Of a stretch of 60,624 bases of DNA, positions 1 through 7,711 are shown piece after piece (the stretch's first letter is position 1; each line of letters starts with the position of its first letter). The DNA is from Deltaproteobacteria bacterium UBA6106. GTDB taxonomy: Bacteria; Desulfobacterota; Syntrophorhabdia; Syntrophorhabdales; Syntrophorhabdaceae. The translations under genes and the position numbers were made by a program. Location: the NCBI GenBank assembly GCA_002428485.1, contig DIWM01000037.1:32749-93372 (forward strand), in the 5' to 3' direction. The notes under the pieces were generated by a model. The model saw nothing but the letters and a program-made list of their open reading frames with translations, did not search any database and was not told where the DNA came from.

Positions 1-21
1 CCGCTGCTTGCGGCGGGGTAG
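1..21 (-). repeat. REP-like hairpin repeat, cut by window edge
   Basis: Read on the minus strand this is CTACCCCGCCGCAAGCAGCGG, the first part of the hairpin element found complete at 3507-3549 and again at 60582-60624. It begins one base after the TGA stop of the dehydratase-family gene ending at 23. The window edge cuts it. Confidence 0.7.
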
Positions 22-22
22 T

Positions 23-1357
23 TCAATTCTTCCGCTTGCTTTTATACGCCTCAAGCGTTTCAACAAAGGCGTCGATCCTGTTGTGGGTATCGGCCTCATT
101 GTAAGAGCTGATATCGACGATGTCGCCTTCCATGATGAGGATCGGGATATCCTTGTAGATCTTTCTCAGCACATCGGCCTGGTGGATGATCCCGGCATGC
201 CAGCTCCTGCAGGAAAACGCCGAATGAAAAACCGCACCGTCGCATTTGTAGTCTTCGATGTATTCAATGATCCTTTCAACTTTTGGGATCGACCCGGGGC
301 GCTTCCGTGCTGCATCGTACCAGTGTGTCCAGTAACGTACCCATCTCCAGGCAATATGTTCCAGGGGGTCGTTCGTTTTCGGGAGATCGAGCCTTTCTAT
401 CCTCTCGCAGCCCCGGTATGTTACCTCAACGGGGAATACGGCGCCCTTGCCGTTGAAATACTGGAAATCATTCAGCGCAAACCATGAGGGCAACCCTGCT
501 GCCCATATAAGTCTGTACTTTTCCGGGTTGGCTACACCTACCCCGTCGGCGATCTTCTGTTTCAGCTCCTTATTAAGTTCCACATAGAAGTCATAGGCCT
601 CCTGCGTTCCCAGATTAAAGGTGAGCGGGACCATGGTGTTCATCGCATCCCCCGTGTCCATGGGCGTGGGCATGGCCTTGCGGAGATCATAGGTGTCTAT
701 GAAGAGGTCCCAGGTCTTATCGGAAAGCTCGACAACCGCAGCGAGCCTATCCCAGTCCATTTTCTTTCCTGTTATCTTTTCGCAGAATTTAACGGTTTCC
801 CGGAGCTCCTCCATACAGTACTTCACGTAAAACTTCTCCTGCTCATGGTGGTCAGTGTTCGGGTCCCAGGGCGGGTAGTACATGTTGGTAATAAAGACAG
901 GAACATCCCTAAGGTAGTGCTGGAGGGCTTGCGGCCATTTGAACCGGGGGTCGCATAAAAGCTGCCCGTTGCCAAGGATCATATCGGGACGCCCCATGCC
1001 TCCCCAGGGAGCGCCTTCAGGCATTGCGCCGCCCTGTTCCTCTCGGATCATTTCGAATCCGATATGACATGTCGCGTATGTACAAAGCGAACGGGAGAAG
1101 TTGTCCGACTCGGCCTTCTGGAGGTACTTTTCGGCATCTCGCTTGGCCGCGCATACTCCCGAGAAACTCTCGCCCCAGGCCGGCACGATGTCCATCGCTC
1201 TCATTATCTCATCCTGGCCATCAGCGATGTAGGCTTTGGCCACCTTCTTCCCCTCTTCTTTTGCTTTCAATGTAGCGGAAAGGTTGCCCCTTACAAATTT
1301 TGGTATCCTTGCAGCTGTCTGTGTGGCAACTGCTCTTCCTTTTTTCTCTTCAGCCAT
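23..1357 (-). CDS. 2-hydroxyacyl-CoA dehydratase / benzoyl-CoA reductase family subunit (BcrB/HgdA-like)
   Basis: A 444-residue protein of the HgdAB/BcrBC family. In these radical enzymes two related subunits bind a [4Fe-4S] cluster that receives a low-potential electron from an ATP-driven activase, for reductive dehydration or aromatic ring reduction of CoA thioesters. The length fits the larger BcrB-type partner. Cysteines at about 69, 92 and 97 (in LCTYATC) and in a later FSCRSWH motif are candidate cluster ligands. It follows the sister subunit by 14 bases, so they are one transcript. No activase gene lies in the window; it may lie to the left or elsewhere. Whether the substrate is aromatic or a 2-hydroxyacyl-CoA cannot be told from sequence. 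The stop codon abuts the repeat at 1-21. Confidence 0.88.
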   Translation of the reverse strand: MAEEKKGRAVATQTAARIPKFVRGNLSATLKAKEEGKKVAKAYIADGQDEIMRAMDIVPAWGESFSGVCAAKRDAEKYLQKAESDNFSRSLCTYATCHIGFEMIREEQGGAMPEGAPWGGMGRPDMILGNGQLLCDPRFKWPQALQHYLRDVPVFITNMYYPPWDPNTDHHEQEKFYVKYCMEELRETVKFCEKITGKKMDWDRLAAVVELSDKTWDLFIDTYDLRKAMPTPMDTGDAMNTMVPLTFNLGTQEAYDFYVELNKELKQKIADGVGVANPEKYRLIWAAGLPSWFALNDFQYFNGKGAVFPVEVTYRGCERIERLDLPKTNDPLEHIAWRWVRYWTHWYDAARKRPGSIPKVERIIEYIEDYKCDGAVFHSAFSCRSWHAGIIHQADVLRKIYKDIPILIMEGDIVDISSYNEADTHNRIDAFVETLEAYKSKRKN

Positions 1358-1371
1358 TTAGGTATCCTCCG

Positions 1372-2532
1372 TTATGCGATCATTTCCAGGAATGCCTCGA
1401 TCCTGGTCTTCACCCGTGCCAGGGTGGATGTTGAATATTCATCCTCCAGGTACAGGACCGGGGTGCCTCCCGATTCGATGTAGCTCTTCATTGCCGGCAC
1501 TTCAAAACCGTAAGGGTCGCAGTATTTGTAGATGAAAAGGATGGCGCCGTCTACTTTGAACTCAGCGATACGTTGTTTCAAATGACCGAACCGCGCCTCA
1601 AGGTTCTCCTCATAGGTATCCCCATCACTCACAAAGGTTGTGGGGATCTTCAGTTTTCGCAGATAACGTTCCGCAATCCCCTGGAGAGGATCTGTTTTCT
1701 CGTCGACCTCCGGCCAGTATATCTTCCCGCCAATCGACAGGTCATCGGCAACAAGCCATGCCCCTGCGTTTTCAATGGACTCGGGTATGGCCGTATTATC
1801 GATCTGGTCGCCGATGATCATGATCCTTTTTCGATTTCCGTCAGCGGGCGCTGTTCTCTTTTTTACTTCTTCCGTTATGCCCTTGATAAGGGCGCTCGAT
1901 TCATCGACGGGGATGCTCATCGCAGCTACCAGCACCTTCATCATCTCAACGCCTGATATAAGCGGGGAGTTTGATTTTCTTAGGTCATAAAGCTCCCGCA
2001 TAAGACGCCGGTTCTCATTGTGCGCCTTTATAGCCTGTGCTATTGCCGCATCGGTGATCTTCGTCCCGAGGAATTTCTCCAGGGTGCCGATAAAGACGCG
2101 GAGGATCTCTTTCATAAATTCTATGGAAGGACCGTCAGTAACGTGTGGGACATTAAGAAAGTGCCAATAGGGGAGGTTAAGGTTGCTGCTCCATACGTCA
2201 TTCGTCCTGTCTATGCTATCACACTGGTGCGGCAAGACCATACCGTCCATAAAGCTAAACCTTCCCTTTATGGCCGCGTCAAAGACGTTGCGAACAAATG
2301 GACATATGATTGATTCCATGTATGCATCGCCTTTCGTAATAGCTTCGTCTACAAAACCTTTCAGCCTGACAGGCACAACCCCTGCGGCGGTCAATATCTC
2401 CACTGGCATCAGGGCAGACATATAACCTATCACCTTCCTGCCTTCCTTTTTTAATTCTATTGCCCGCGCCCCATATTGCGCGTAATACCTTTCAGCCGTT
2501 TCCAAACCCTTACTGTTCTGCAATCCAGTCAT
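1372..2532 (-). CDS. 2-hydroxyacyl-CoA dehydratase D-component family subunit (BcrC/HgdB-like)
   Basis: A 386-residue second subunit of the same heterodimeric family, with the length of BcrC/HgdB. Family cysteines are visible at about 77 (IICPFVRN), 104 (LPHQCDS) and near the C-terminus (YKYCDPYGFE), the last resembling the CDP motif common in this subunit. It is encoded just upstream of the BcrB-like subunit. The gene is about 430 bases downstream of the 93-residue gene at 2963-3244, so it may share the sigma54 transcript or have its own promoter in that gap. The exact CoA-thioester substrate is unknown. Confidence 0.88.
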   Translation of the reverse strand: MTGLQNSKGLETAERYYAQYGARAIELKKEGRKVIGYMSALMPVEILTAAGVVPVRLKGFVDEAITKGDAYMESIICPFVRNVFDAAIKGRFSFMDGMVLPHQCDSIDRTNDVWSSNLNLPYWHFLNVPHVTDGPSIEFMKEILRVFIGTLEKFLGTKITDAAIAQAIKAHNENRRLMRELYDLRKSNSPLISGVEMMKVLVAAMSIPVDESSALIKGITEEVKKRTAPADGNRKRIMIIGDQIDNTAIPESIENAGAWLVADDLSIGGKIYWPEVDEKTDPLQGIAERYLRKLKIPTTFVSDGDTYEENLEARFGHLKQRIAEFKVDGAILFIYKYCDPYGFEVPAMKSYIESGGTPVLYLEDEYSTSTLARVKTRIEAFLEMIA

Positions 2533-2962
2533 ATTCGCTCCTCTTATCCATCCCGGCTCCTATTTTTTTCAGCCGGGAAGTCGTTGTATGTTCGCTGCTC
2601 ATTATGCTCCGGGTCTCTTTTCTTCGTAATTTTAACGGGAAAGGGCCATGCTTGTCAACAGGATATGTGAAAATATTCACTAATCTACATCCGCAAGGCT
2701 CCCGCAGGGTAAAAAGCTCTTTAAAAACCGCCTTCCACGATGTCAAAGCGCATGAAATGCTTGCACCGGGGACATGGTGTATCAAATGAGAATTATTTTT
2801 ATGAAAATGTGTAGTATAATTTTCGTCTTTTTTAAAGATAAGCCGCCAGAGTAGAGGTGAACTATATTGCTGATATATTATTATACTTTTCTTCTTACAT
2901 GGCAGAGGTTGCAGTTCGGGCACCTCCAGAAGCAGAATACTGCCTTACAGTATACCAGCCCT
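2533..2962. other. intergenic region without a supported gene
   Basis: 430 bases between the small gene and the dehydratase pair. Reading frames here lack ribosome sites and family resemblance. The region is AT-rich around 2790-2890. I see no convincing promoter or terminator. Confidence 0.5.
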
Positions 2963-3244
2963 TTATACGAGCCCTACCACCAAGGGTGGATGATCTTCGA
3001 TCATGACAGGGAGCTGTGCTTGCTTCATATCCCTGCCAACGTCAAGATTAATGACCTTGTCGAGGGAGATGCAGCCAAATGTCTCGATCAGCGCCATTTC
3101 CAGGCCTACGCCATCGTGATAAAAAGCTGAAGGGATAATCTCTCTTTCTTTCCCCGGAAATGCCTCAATGACCCGTTTTTCCACAAGGCCGCAACCAAAA
3201 ACCTCTATTAACATCTTCTCTTCTAAATCCCATCTCTTAGCCAT
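2963..3244 (-). CDS. small protein of unknown function with two FGC repeats
   Basis: A 93-residue protein I do not recognise. The start is well supported: AGGAGG lies six bases before the ATG at 3244. The sequence looks internally duplicated: MLIEVFGCG near residue 11 and ALIETFGCI near residue 51 each carry a phenylalanine-glycine-cysteine triplet (C18 and C58), followed by an acidic/basic segment and a hydrophobic stretch. There is no signal peptide or membrane helix. It is the first gene after the sigma54 promoter at 3336-3352, upstream of the two dehydratase-family subunits. A role beside that enzyme (metal or cluster binding through the two cysteines, or ligand sensing) is conjecture. 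Confidence 0.65.
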   Translation of the reverse strand: MAKRWDLEEKMLIEVFGCGLVEKRVIEAFPGKEREIIPSAFYHDGVGLEMALIETFGCISLDKVINLDVGRDMKQAQLPVMIEDHPPLVVGLV

Positions 3245-3335
3245 GTTACCCTCCTATCATGCAATTTTTTGGTCTGTGAACCAAAAACCTCTGTCATAAC
3301 ATCTCATTTGTTTTTTTTGCATACTGATTATAGTA

Positions 3336-3352
3336 TAGCAAGGATCGTGCCA
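3336..3352 (-). promoter_or_regulatory. sigma54 (-24/-12) promoter
   Basis: On the minus strand the sequence reads TGGCACG-ATCC-TTGCTA, a full match to the sigma54 consensus TGGCACG-N4-TTGCW, with ten bases between the invariant GG and GC. The predicted start near 3326 gives a leader of about 80 bases before the ATG at 3244. The divergent gene at 3986 encodes a sigma54 activator, so the pairing is self-consistent. Confidence 0.9.
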
Positions 3353-3506
3353 TGGAATTATCCCTATTATAATCAATACGTTACATAATTTGATCACTGT
3401 CTTCTGTTATATGTCATAGATCATATCTATTTTATTTCACAGTTACCGGTGAACCTACTCTCGGTTTCAGACTTTTGTCAACAAATATGCCCACCACGCT
3501 CAAGAT

Positions 3507-3549
3507 AATAAACTACCCCGCTGCAAACAGCGGGGAATCAGAGGATAGA
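3507..3549 (+). repeat. REP-like hairpin repeat (complete copy)
   Basis: CCCCGCTG at 3516-3523 and CAGCGGGG at 3528-3535 form a perfect 8-bp stem with a CAAA loop, preceded by AATAAACTA and followed by AATCAGAGGATAGAA. Flanks and hairpin recur at both window ends. The shape resembles REP elements mobilised by RAYT transposases, but no such transposase is present here. Confidence 0.75.
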
Positions 3550-3560
3550 AACGGCATGAT

Positions 3561-3586
3561 TATGCTCCCTCACCCTACCCTCACTG
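3561..3586 (+). repeat. family H fragment
   Basis: A short CCCTCACCCTACCCTCACTGG stretch related to the CCCTCACCCTGACCC repeat seen after the chagasin and HDAC-like genes. It lies between the REP-like hairpin and the activator gene. Confidence 0.4.
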
Positions 3587-3685
3587 GATTTGAAGAAGAA
3601 CAGAGTTATTCGCAATGGATAAATGTGTAAATGATGTATCCGGTCTAAACTGTAAAGGATGTCTTAGTTGCACAGTTGCCCTCAG

Positions 3686-3706
3686 CAAGCAGCGGGGAAT
3701 CATCGG
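3686..3706 (+). repeat. half copy of the REP-like element
   Basis: The stretch CAAGCAGCGGGGAATCATCGG matches the loop, right arm and tail of the hairpin at 3507-3549 but lacks the left arm. It is probably a decayed or truncated copy. Confidence 0.45.
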
Positions 3707-3949
3707 GATTGAAAGCGGCTCATGGCAAAGCATAAGTGGATCTTTGTTGATTAATGCTGGTAAGCTTGTATATTTTCAGGCTGTTAAGCAGCACAAGACG
3801 TGGAGACAACAAGGAAGAGGCACGAGGTAAGGAGGTGTGTAATCTACTTGTTGCCTTTCTATATACGATATGCGGTCCTTAGTTGCCAACGCCCCTGACA
3901 TCTGTTTTATTTCATAGAAATAGATTGCATATTCTAACGATAATATGTA

Positions 3950-3969
3950 AACTGTTAATTGTAACAGTT
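3950..3969 (+). promoter_or_regulatory. perfect dyad upstream of sigma54 activator gene
   Basis: AACTGTTA and TAACAGTT form perfect 8-bp arms around ATTG. The dyad ends 16 bases before the ATG at 3986 and about 600 bases upstream of the divergent sigma54 promoter. It could be an autoregulatory operator or an upstream activator site. Placement so close to the start codon favours an operator. Confidence 0.5.
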
Positions 3970-3985
3970 AGGTCACAGTCTTTAT

Positions 3986-5548
3986 ATGAAAGTAGATGAA
4001 AACCAGTTTTTCAGAGAGATCACATTACGCATCTGCGGAAGCCTTGACATCGAAAAGGCCTTATGGAACTGCTACCTTTACATAGCCAATATTTTGCCCG
4101 CAGACGAACTGATCCTTACCGTATACGATCCGGGCGCCGGGACTCTTGATGTTGTCGCAACGGCGGACAAGAATGGCGGCACAGTTAGGGCAGACAAGGT
4201 TTCCATGCCCCCTGACCTGCAGAAACAATTGGAGGACCCTTCCAGATTCCCTCGCGTGAGAACATCGGACGATGTTTACCGGGATACAATAGTGGGGCTT
4301 GTCGGCGAAAGGTACCATTGGCCTGATTCTTCAATCATCGTAGGACGGCTCATCGTCGAAGGAAGGTTCGTGGGTTCCTTCATTGTGCGCGCCAGCGGGA
4401 AAAACAGGTACACCGAAGATGATGCAAAACTTTGGTCCCTTATCAACGAACCTGCGGCTGTTGCGCTTGCCAACAGCCTGCGCTATCAGGAATTGATAAA
4501 GCTCAAGGAGCTCCTGGCAGACGACAGTCATTATTTCCAAAACGAGCTGCGGCGGGGTTTCAGTGAGGAGATCGTGGGCGCGGAATTTGGCCTTAAAGCG
4601 GTCATGGAGCAGGTTTTTAAGGTAGCGCCCCTGTCAAGCCCCGTCCTGCTTGAAGGAGAAACTGGAACCGGCAAAGAATTGATCGCCAACGCGATCCACA
4701 ACTTTTCACCGAGAAACAACGAACCGCTCATCAAGGTAAATTGCGGCGCCATCCCCGATTCTCTCATCGATAGCGAGCTTTTCGGGCACGAAAAAGGCGC
4801 TTTCACCGGCGCAATCTCCCGTCAAAGAGGCAGGTTCGAGCGCGCCCACAAGGGGACCATCTTTCTTGACGAGGTATGCGAGCTCCCGCATCATGCCCAG
4901 GTCCGCCTGCTGCGCGTCCTCCAGGAAAAAGAGATCGAGCGCGTCGGCGGGGCGCAGCCGGTCAAGATCGATCTGCGGATCATTTCGGCCACAAATAAAG
5001 ACCTCCGCGGGCTTGTGGAAGAAAAAAAGTTCAGGGATGATCTCTACTATCGTTTATGCGTTGTCCCGATCCGCATACCGCCATTGAGAGAAAGGAAGGT
5101 CGACATCCCTGCCCTCGTTGAGTATTTCATGCGCAGAAAGGCAAAAGAGATAGGGCTCCATTTTATACCAAGGCTGGTTCCTGGCACAATGGAAAGGCTC
5201 ATTGAATATGATTGGCCCGGCAATGTAAGGGAGTTAAGTAACGCCGTTGAGCGGGCCATCGTTATCCACAGGGGCGAGGTTCTCGGCTTCGGAGATATTG
5301 TCGGCATCAAGCCGGCAAAAGACGAACCGGTCAGTTATTGCGGCCCGGAAACAACAGATCTCAGCATGAAGAATATTGAGGTCCGGCACATTATGCGGGC
5401 AATGGAAATGGCCGGCGGAAATGTTGAAGGACCAAAGGGCGCTGCCGCTATCCTTCGTTTGAACCCGGGGACATTGCGCAGCAGGATGAGGAAGCTGGGC
5501 ATTCCCTTCGGCAGGAAGGCAAAGACATCGTATTCCGGAACACAATAG
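3986..5548 (+). CDS. sigma54-dependent transcriptional activator (GAF-AAA+-Fis)
   Basis: A 520-residue bacterial enhancer-binding protein in the FhlA/NorR layout. A GAF-like sensory domain spans about residues 10-170. The AAA+ domain has Walker A GETGTGKE at about 224-231 and the sigma54-contacting GAFTGA at about 271-276. A Fis-type helix-turn-helix lies at about 470-510. It lacks a receiver domain, so it is likely controlled by a small ligand bound to the GAF domain rather than by a histidine kinase. It is transcribed divergently from the dehydratase-family genes, whose promoter is a perfect sigma54 site, so it is the natural candidate activator. No clear Shine-Dalgarno sequence precedes the ATG. 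Confidence 0.93.
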   Translation: MKVDENQFFREITLRICGSLDIEKALWNCYLYIANILPADELILTVYDPGAGTLDVVATADKNGGTVRADKVSMPPDLQKQLEDPSRFPRVRTSDDVYRDTIVGLVGERYHWPDSSIIVGRLIVEGRFVGSFIVRASGKNRYTEDDAKLWSLINEPAAVALANSLRYQELIKLKELLADDSHYFQNELRRGFSEEIVGAEFGLKAVMEQVFKVAPLSSPVLLEGETGTGKELIANAIHNFSPRNNEPLIKVNCGAIPDSLIDSELFGHEKGAFTGAISRQRGRFERAHKGTIFLDEVCELPHHAQVRLLRVLQEKEIERVGGAQPVKIDLRIISATNKDLRGLVEEKKFRDDLYYRLCVVPIRIPPLRERKVDIPALVEYFMRRKAKEIGLHFIPRLVPGTMERLIEYDWPGNVRELSNAVERAIVIHRGEVLGFGDIVGIKPAKDEPVSYCGPETTDLSMKNIEVRHIMRAMEMAGGNVEGPKGAAAILRLNPGTLRSRMRKLGIPFGRKAKTSYSGTQ

Positions 5549-5568
5549 GTTTGCCCGGGAGAAAGGTA

Positions 5569-7077
5569 ATGAAAAACCAGCACAGGACAAAAAAACAACC
5601 TCGGCCGGAAAGGGCTGAGGGATATCCGGGCTCAGAGGTACAGGCATTATCGGAGCTTGAACATCAGATCACCGAACGGCAGCACGTGGAAGAAGCGCTG
5701 CACCAGAGTGAGGCCAAGTATCGCAGCATCTTTGAGAATGCCGTGGAAGGCATCTTTCAGAGCACGCCGGACAGCCAGTTGATCGCCGTTAATCCGGCCA
5801 TGGCCCGCATCTTCGGCTTTTCGTCACCGGAGGAAATGGTTCGTGAAGTTACCAACATAGGCCGGCAGCTCTATATCAATTACGACAACAGGCGCAGGTT
5901 CGAAAAGCTTCTCGCTGAACACGGGACCGTAAGAGGCTTTGAGTCGCAATTCTACAGAAAAGACGGCTCCACGCTATGGGGTTCGCTGAACGTCCGGGCG
6001 GTCAAGGATGATGCAGAAAATATCCTCTATTACGAGGGTATGCTGGAAGATATCACGGCGCGCAAAAGAGTAGAAGAAGAGCTCAAAAATTCAGAAGAAA
6101 AATACCGTAACATCTTCGAGAACGCATCTGAAGGCATATTTCAGGTCACTCCGGATGGAAGGTACCTCAGCGTCAATCCTACGCTTGCAAAGATCCATGG
6201 CTACGACTCCCCTGATGAAATGGTCCTGACGGTGACCGACATTGCCCACCAGCTCTACGTTGACCCGAGCCGCCGCGCTGAACTCAGGCGGCTGCTCGAA
6301 GAAAAGGGGTTCGTGAAGGACTTCGAGGTCATGATGCGGAAAAAGGACAGGGGGCTGCAATGGGTATCCGTCACCTCTCACGCAGTGCAGGATACAAATG
6401 GCAAGACGCTCTATTATGAGGGGATGCTCCAGGATATCACTGCCCGCAAGTTCGCCGCTGAAGAGCTTGGAAACCTGCGAACATCACTGGCAGGAATAAT
6501 ATTGGCGATGTCGTCGATGATCGAAATAAGGGACCCCGGCACAAGCGGCCACCAGGAAAGAGTGTCGGAGATAGCCGCAGCCATAGCCGGCGAGATGGGA
6601 TTGGCCCATGATACAATAGAGCATATAAGGGTCGCGGGAATCATTCACGACATCGGCAAGATATCCGTACCTTCTGAGATCCTGAGCAAGCCGGCAGGGC
6701 TTACCGAAATGGAGTACGGCCTCGTCAAGGCCCACCCTCAGGCGGGATATGACATACTAAAGCACGCCGGGCTGCCTTACCCTGTTGCAGAAATGATCCT
6801 GCAGCACCATGAGAGGCTCGACGGTTCCGGGTATCCCCGGGGGCTGAAAGGGCCCGACATCCTCCTTGAGGCACGGATACTCGCGGTCGCCGATGTGGCA
6901 GAGGCAATCGCCTCTCCCCGACCATACAGGCCGGCCCGCGGCCAGGATGCTGCCCTTGACGAGATTACCAAAAACAAAGGCATTCTGTACGACCCCGAGG
7001 CGGTCGACATATGCGTCAGGCTCTTCAGGCACAAAGACTGCCAATCCGGATATGCAATGATTATGCGAGGGAGGTAA
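5569..7077 (+). CDS. PAS-PAS-HD-GYP domain cyclic-di-GMP phosphodiesterase
   Basis: About 502 residues. Two tandem PAS domains occupy about 40-165 and 165-290, each opening with a KYR(S/N)IFENA motif and closing with an ITARK segment. A C-terminal HD-GYP domain follows, with HDIGK near 360 and HHERLDGSGYP near 412-422, so the catalytic signature is complete. HD-GYP proteins hydrolyse cyclic di-GMP. No membrane helix is seen, so it should be cytoplasmic. I chose the ATG at 5569, which follows GGAGAAAGG; a TTG six codons earlier is possible. It starts 20 bases after the sigma54 activator and is probably cotranscribed with it. Confidence 0.92.
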   Translation: MKNQHRTKKQPRPERAEGYPGSEVQALSELEHQITERQHVEEALHQSEAKYRSIFENAVEGIFQSTPDSQLIAVNPAMARIFGFSSPEEMVREVTNIGRQLYINYDNRRRFEKLLAEHGTVRGFESQFYRKDGSTLWGSLNVRAVKDDAENILYYEGMLEDITARKRVEEELKNSEEKYRNIFENASEGIFQVTPDGRYLSVNPTLAKIHGYDSPDEMVLTVTDIAHQLYVDPSRRAELRRLLEEKGFVKDFEVMMRKKDRGLQWVSVTSHAVQDTNGKTLYYEGMLQDITARKFAAEELGNLRTSLAGIILAMSSMIEIRDPGTSGHQERVSEIAAAIAGEMGLAHDTIEHIRVAGIIHDIGKISVPSEILSKPAGLTEMEYGLVKAHPQAGYDILKHAGLPYPVAEMILQHHERLDGSGYPRGLKGPDILLEARILAVADVAEAIASPRPYRPARGQDAALDEITKNKGILYDPEAVDICVRLFRHKDCQSGYAMIMRGR

Positions 7078-7090
7078 AAATCAAGGCACA

Positions 7091-7693
7091 ATGAATACAT
7101 TGAGCTTTTTTGTAAGCGTTTGGTTGAAGTTCTTTTTTCTGTTCACACCATTTTTTGCCTTGTCAATGTTCCTGAGCATGACGAAGGGGCACACAGAATC
7201 CCAGCGCCGTAAGTTGGTATTTCAGATCAGCAGCGCGGTAGGCGTTTTTTGTCTGGCGCTCTTTTTCTTCGGTGATATAATCTTCTCGCTGTTCGGCATT
7301 ACGCTGGATGCCTTCCGCATCGGCGCAGGAATTCTTCTGTTCCTGTCGGCGGTCAGTCTGGTTCAGACAAACCTGACAACCTCAAGGCCGGCACCGGAAG
7401 AGGATATCACTGTCGTGCCGATGGCTATGCCCATTATCGTCGGACCTGCAACTACCGGCACCCTGCTTGTACTTGGAGCCGAAATATCCGATGCATTTTT
7501 CAAGGGTCTCGGGTGCGCTGCCCTGCTCCTTGCCGTCGCCAGCGTCGGCACGATCCTGCTGATGGCGTCATTCATTGAGCGGGTAGTCGGAAGAAGAGGG
7601 CTCAATATCCTGAGCAAAGTGACCGGACTTATTCTCTCTGCCCTTGCAGCTCAGATGATCCTCGTCGGGGTCAAACACTTCTTCTCGGTGTAA
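7091..7693 (+). CDS. MarC family integral membrane protein
   Basis: A 200-residue protein with about six hydrophobic segments, matching the MarC/UPF0056 family in length and pattern (N-terminal FFFLFTPFFALSMFLSM, central MAMPIIVGPATTGTLL, C-terminal membrane pair). The biochemical role of MarC proteins is not established. It starts 13 bases after the HD-GYP gene and ends 18 bases before the MFS gene, so these are likely one transcript. Confidence 0.85.
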   Translation: MNTLSFFVSVWLKFFFLFTPFFALSMFLSMTKGHTESQRRKLVFQISSAVGVFCLALFFFGDIIFSLFGITLDAFRIGAGILLFLSAVSLVQTNLTTSRPAPEEDITVVPMAMPIIVGPATTGTLLVLGAEISDAFFKGLGCAALLLAVASVGTILLMASFIERVVGRRGLNILSKVTGLILSALAAQMILVGVKHFFSV

Positions 7694-7711
7694 AAGGAAT
7701 ATGGGGTCAGA

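Noticed and set aside
2510..2923. 137-residue minus-strand frame upstream of the BcrC-like gene
   Set aside because: It overlaps the start of the well-supported dehydratase subunit in another frame, has no ribosome site, and its composition is not protein-like.
2919..2933. Second sigma54-like site on the minus strand before the BcrC-like gene
   Set aside because: Only the GG and GC doublets with 10-base spacing match; most other consensus positions differ, unlike the perfect site at 3336-3352.
3615..3830. 71-residue plus-strand frame with several cysteines
   Set aside because: It runs through a half copy of the REP-like repeat, lacks a ribosome site and resembles no family.
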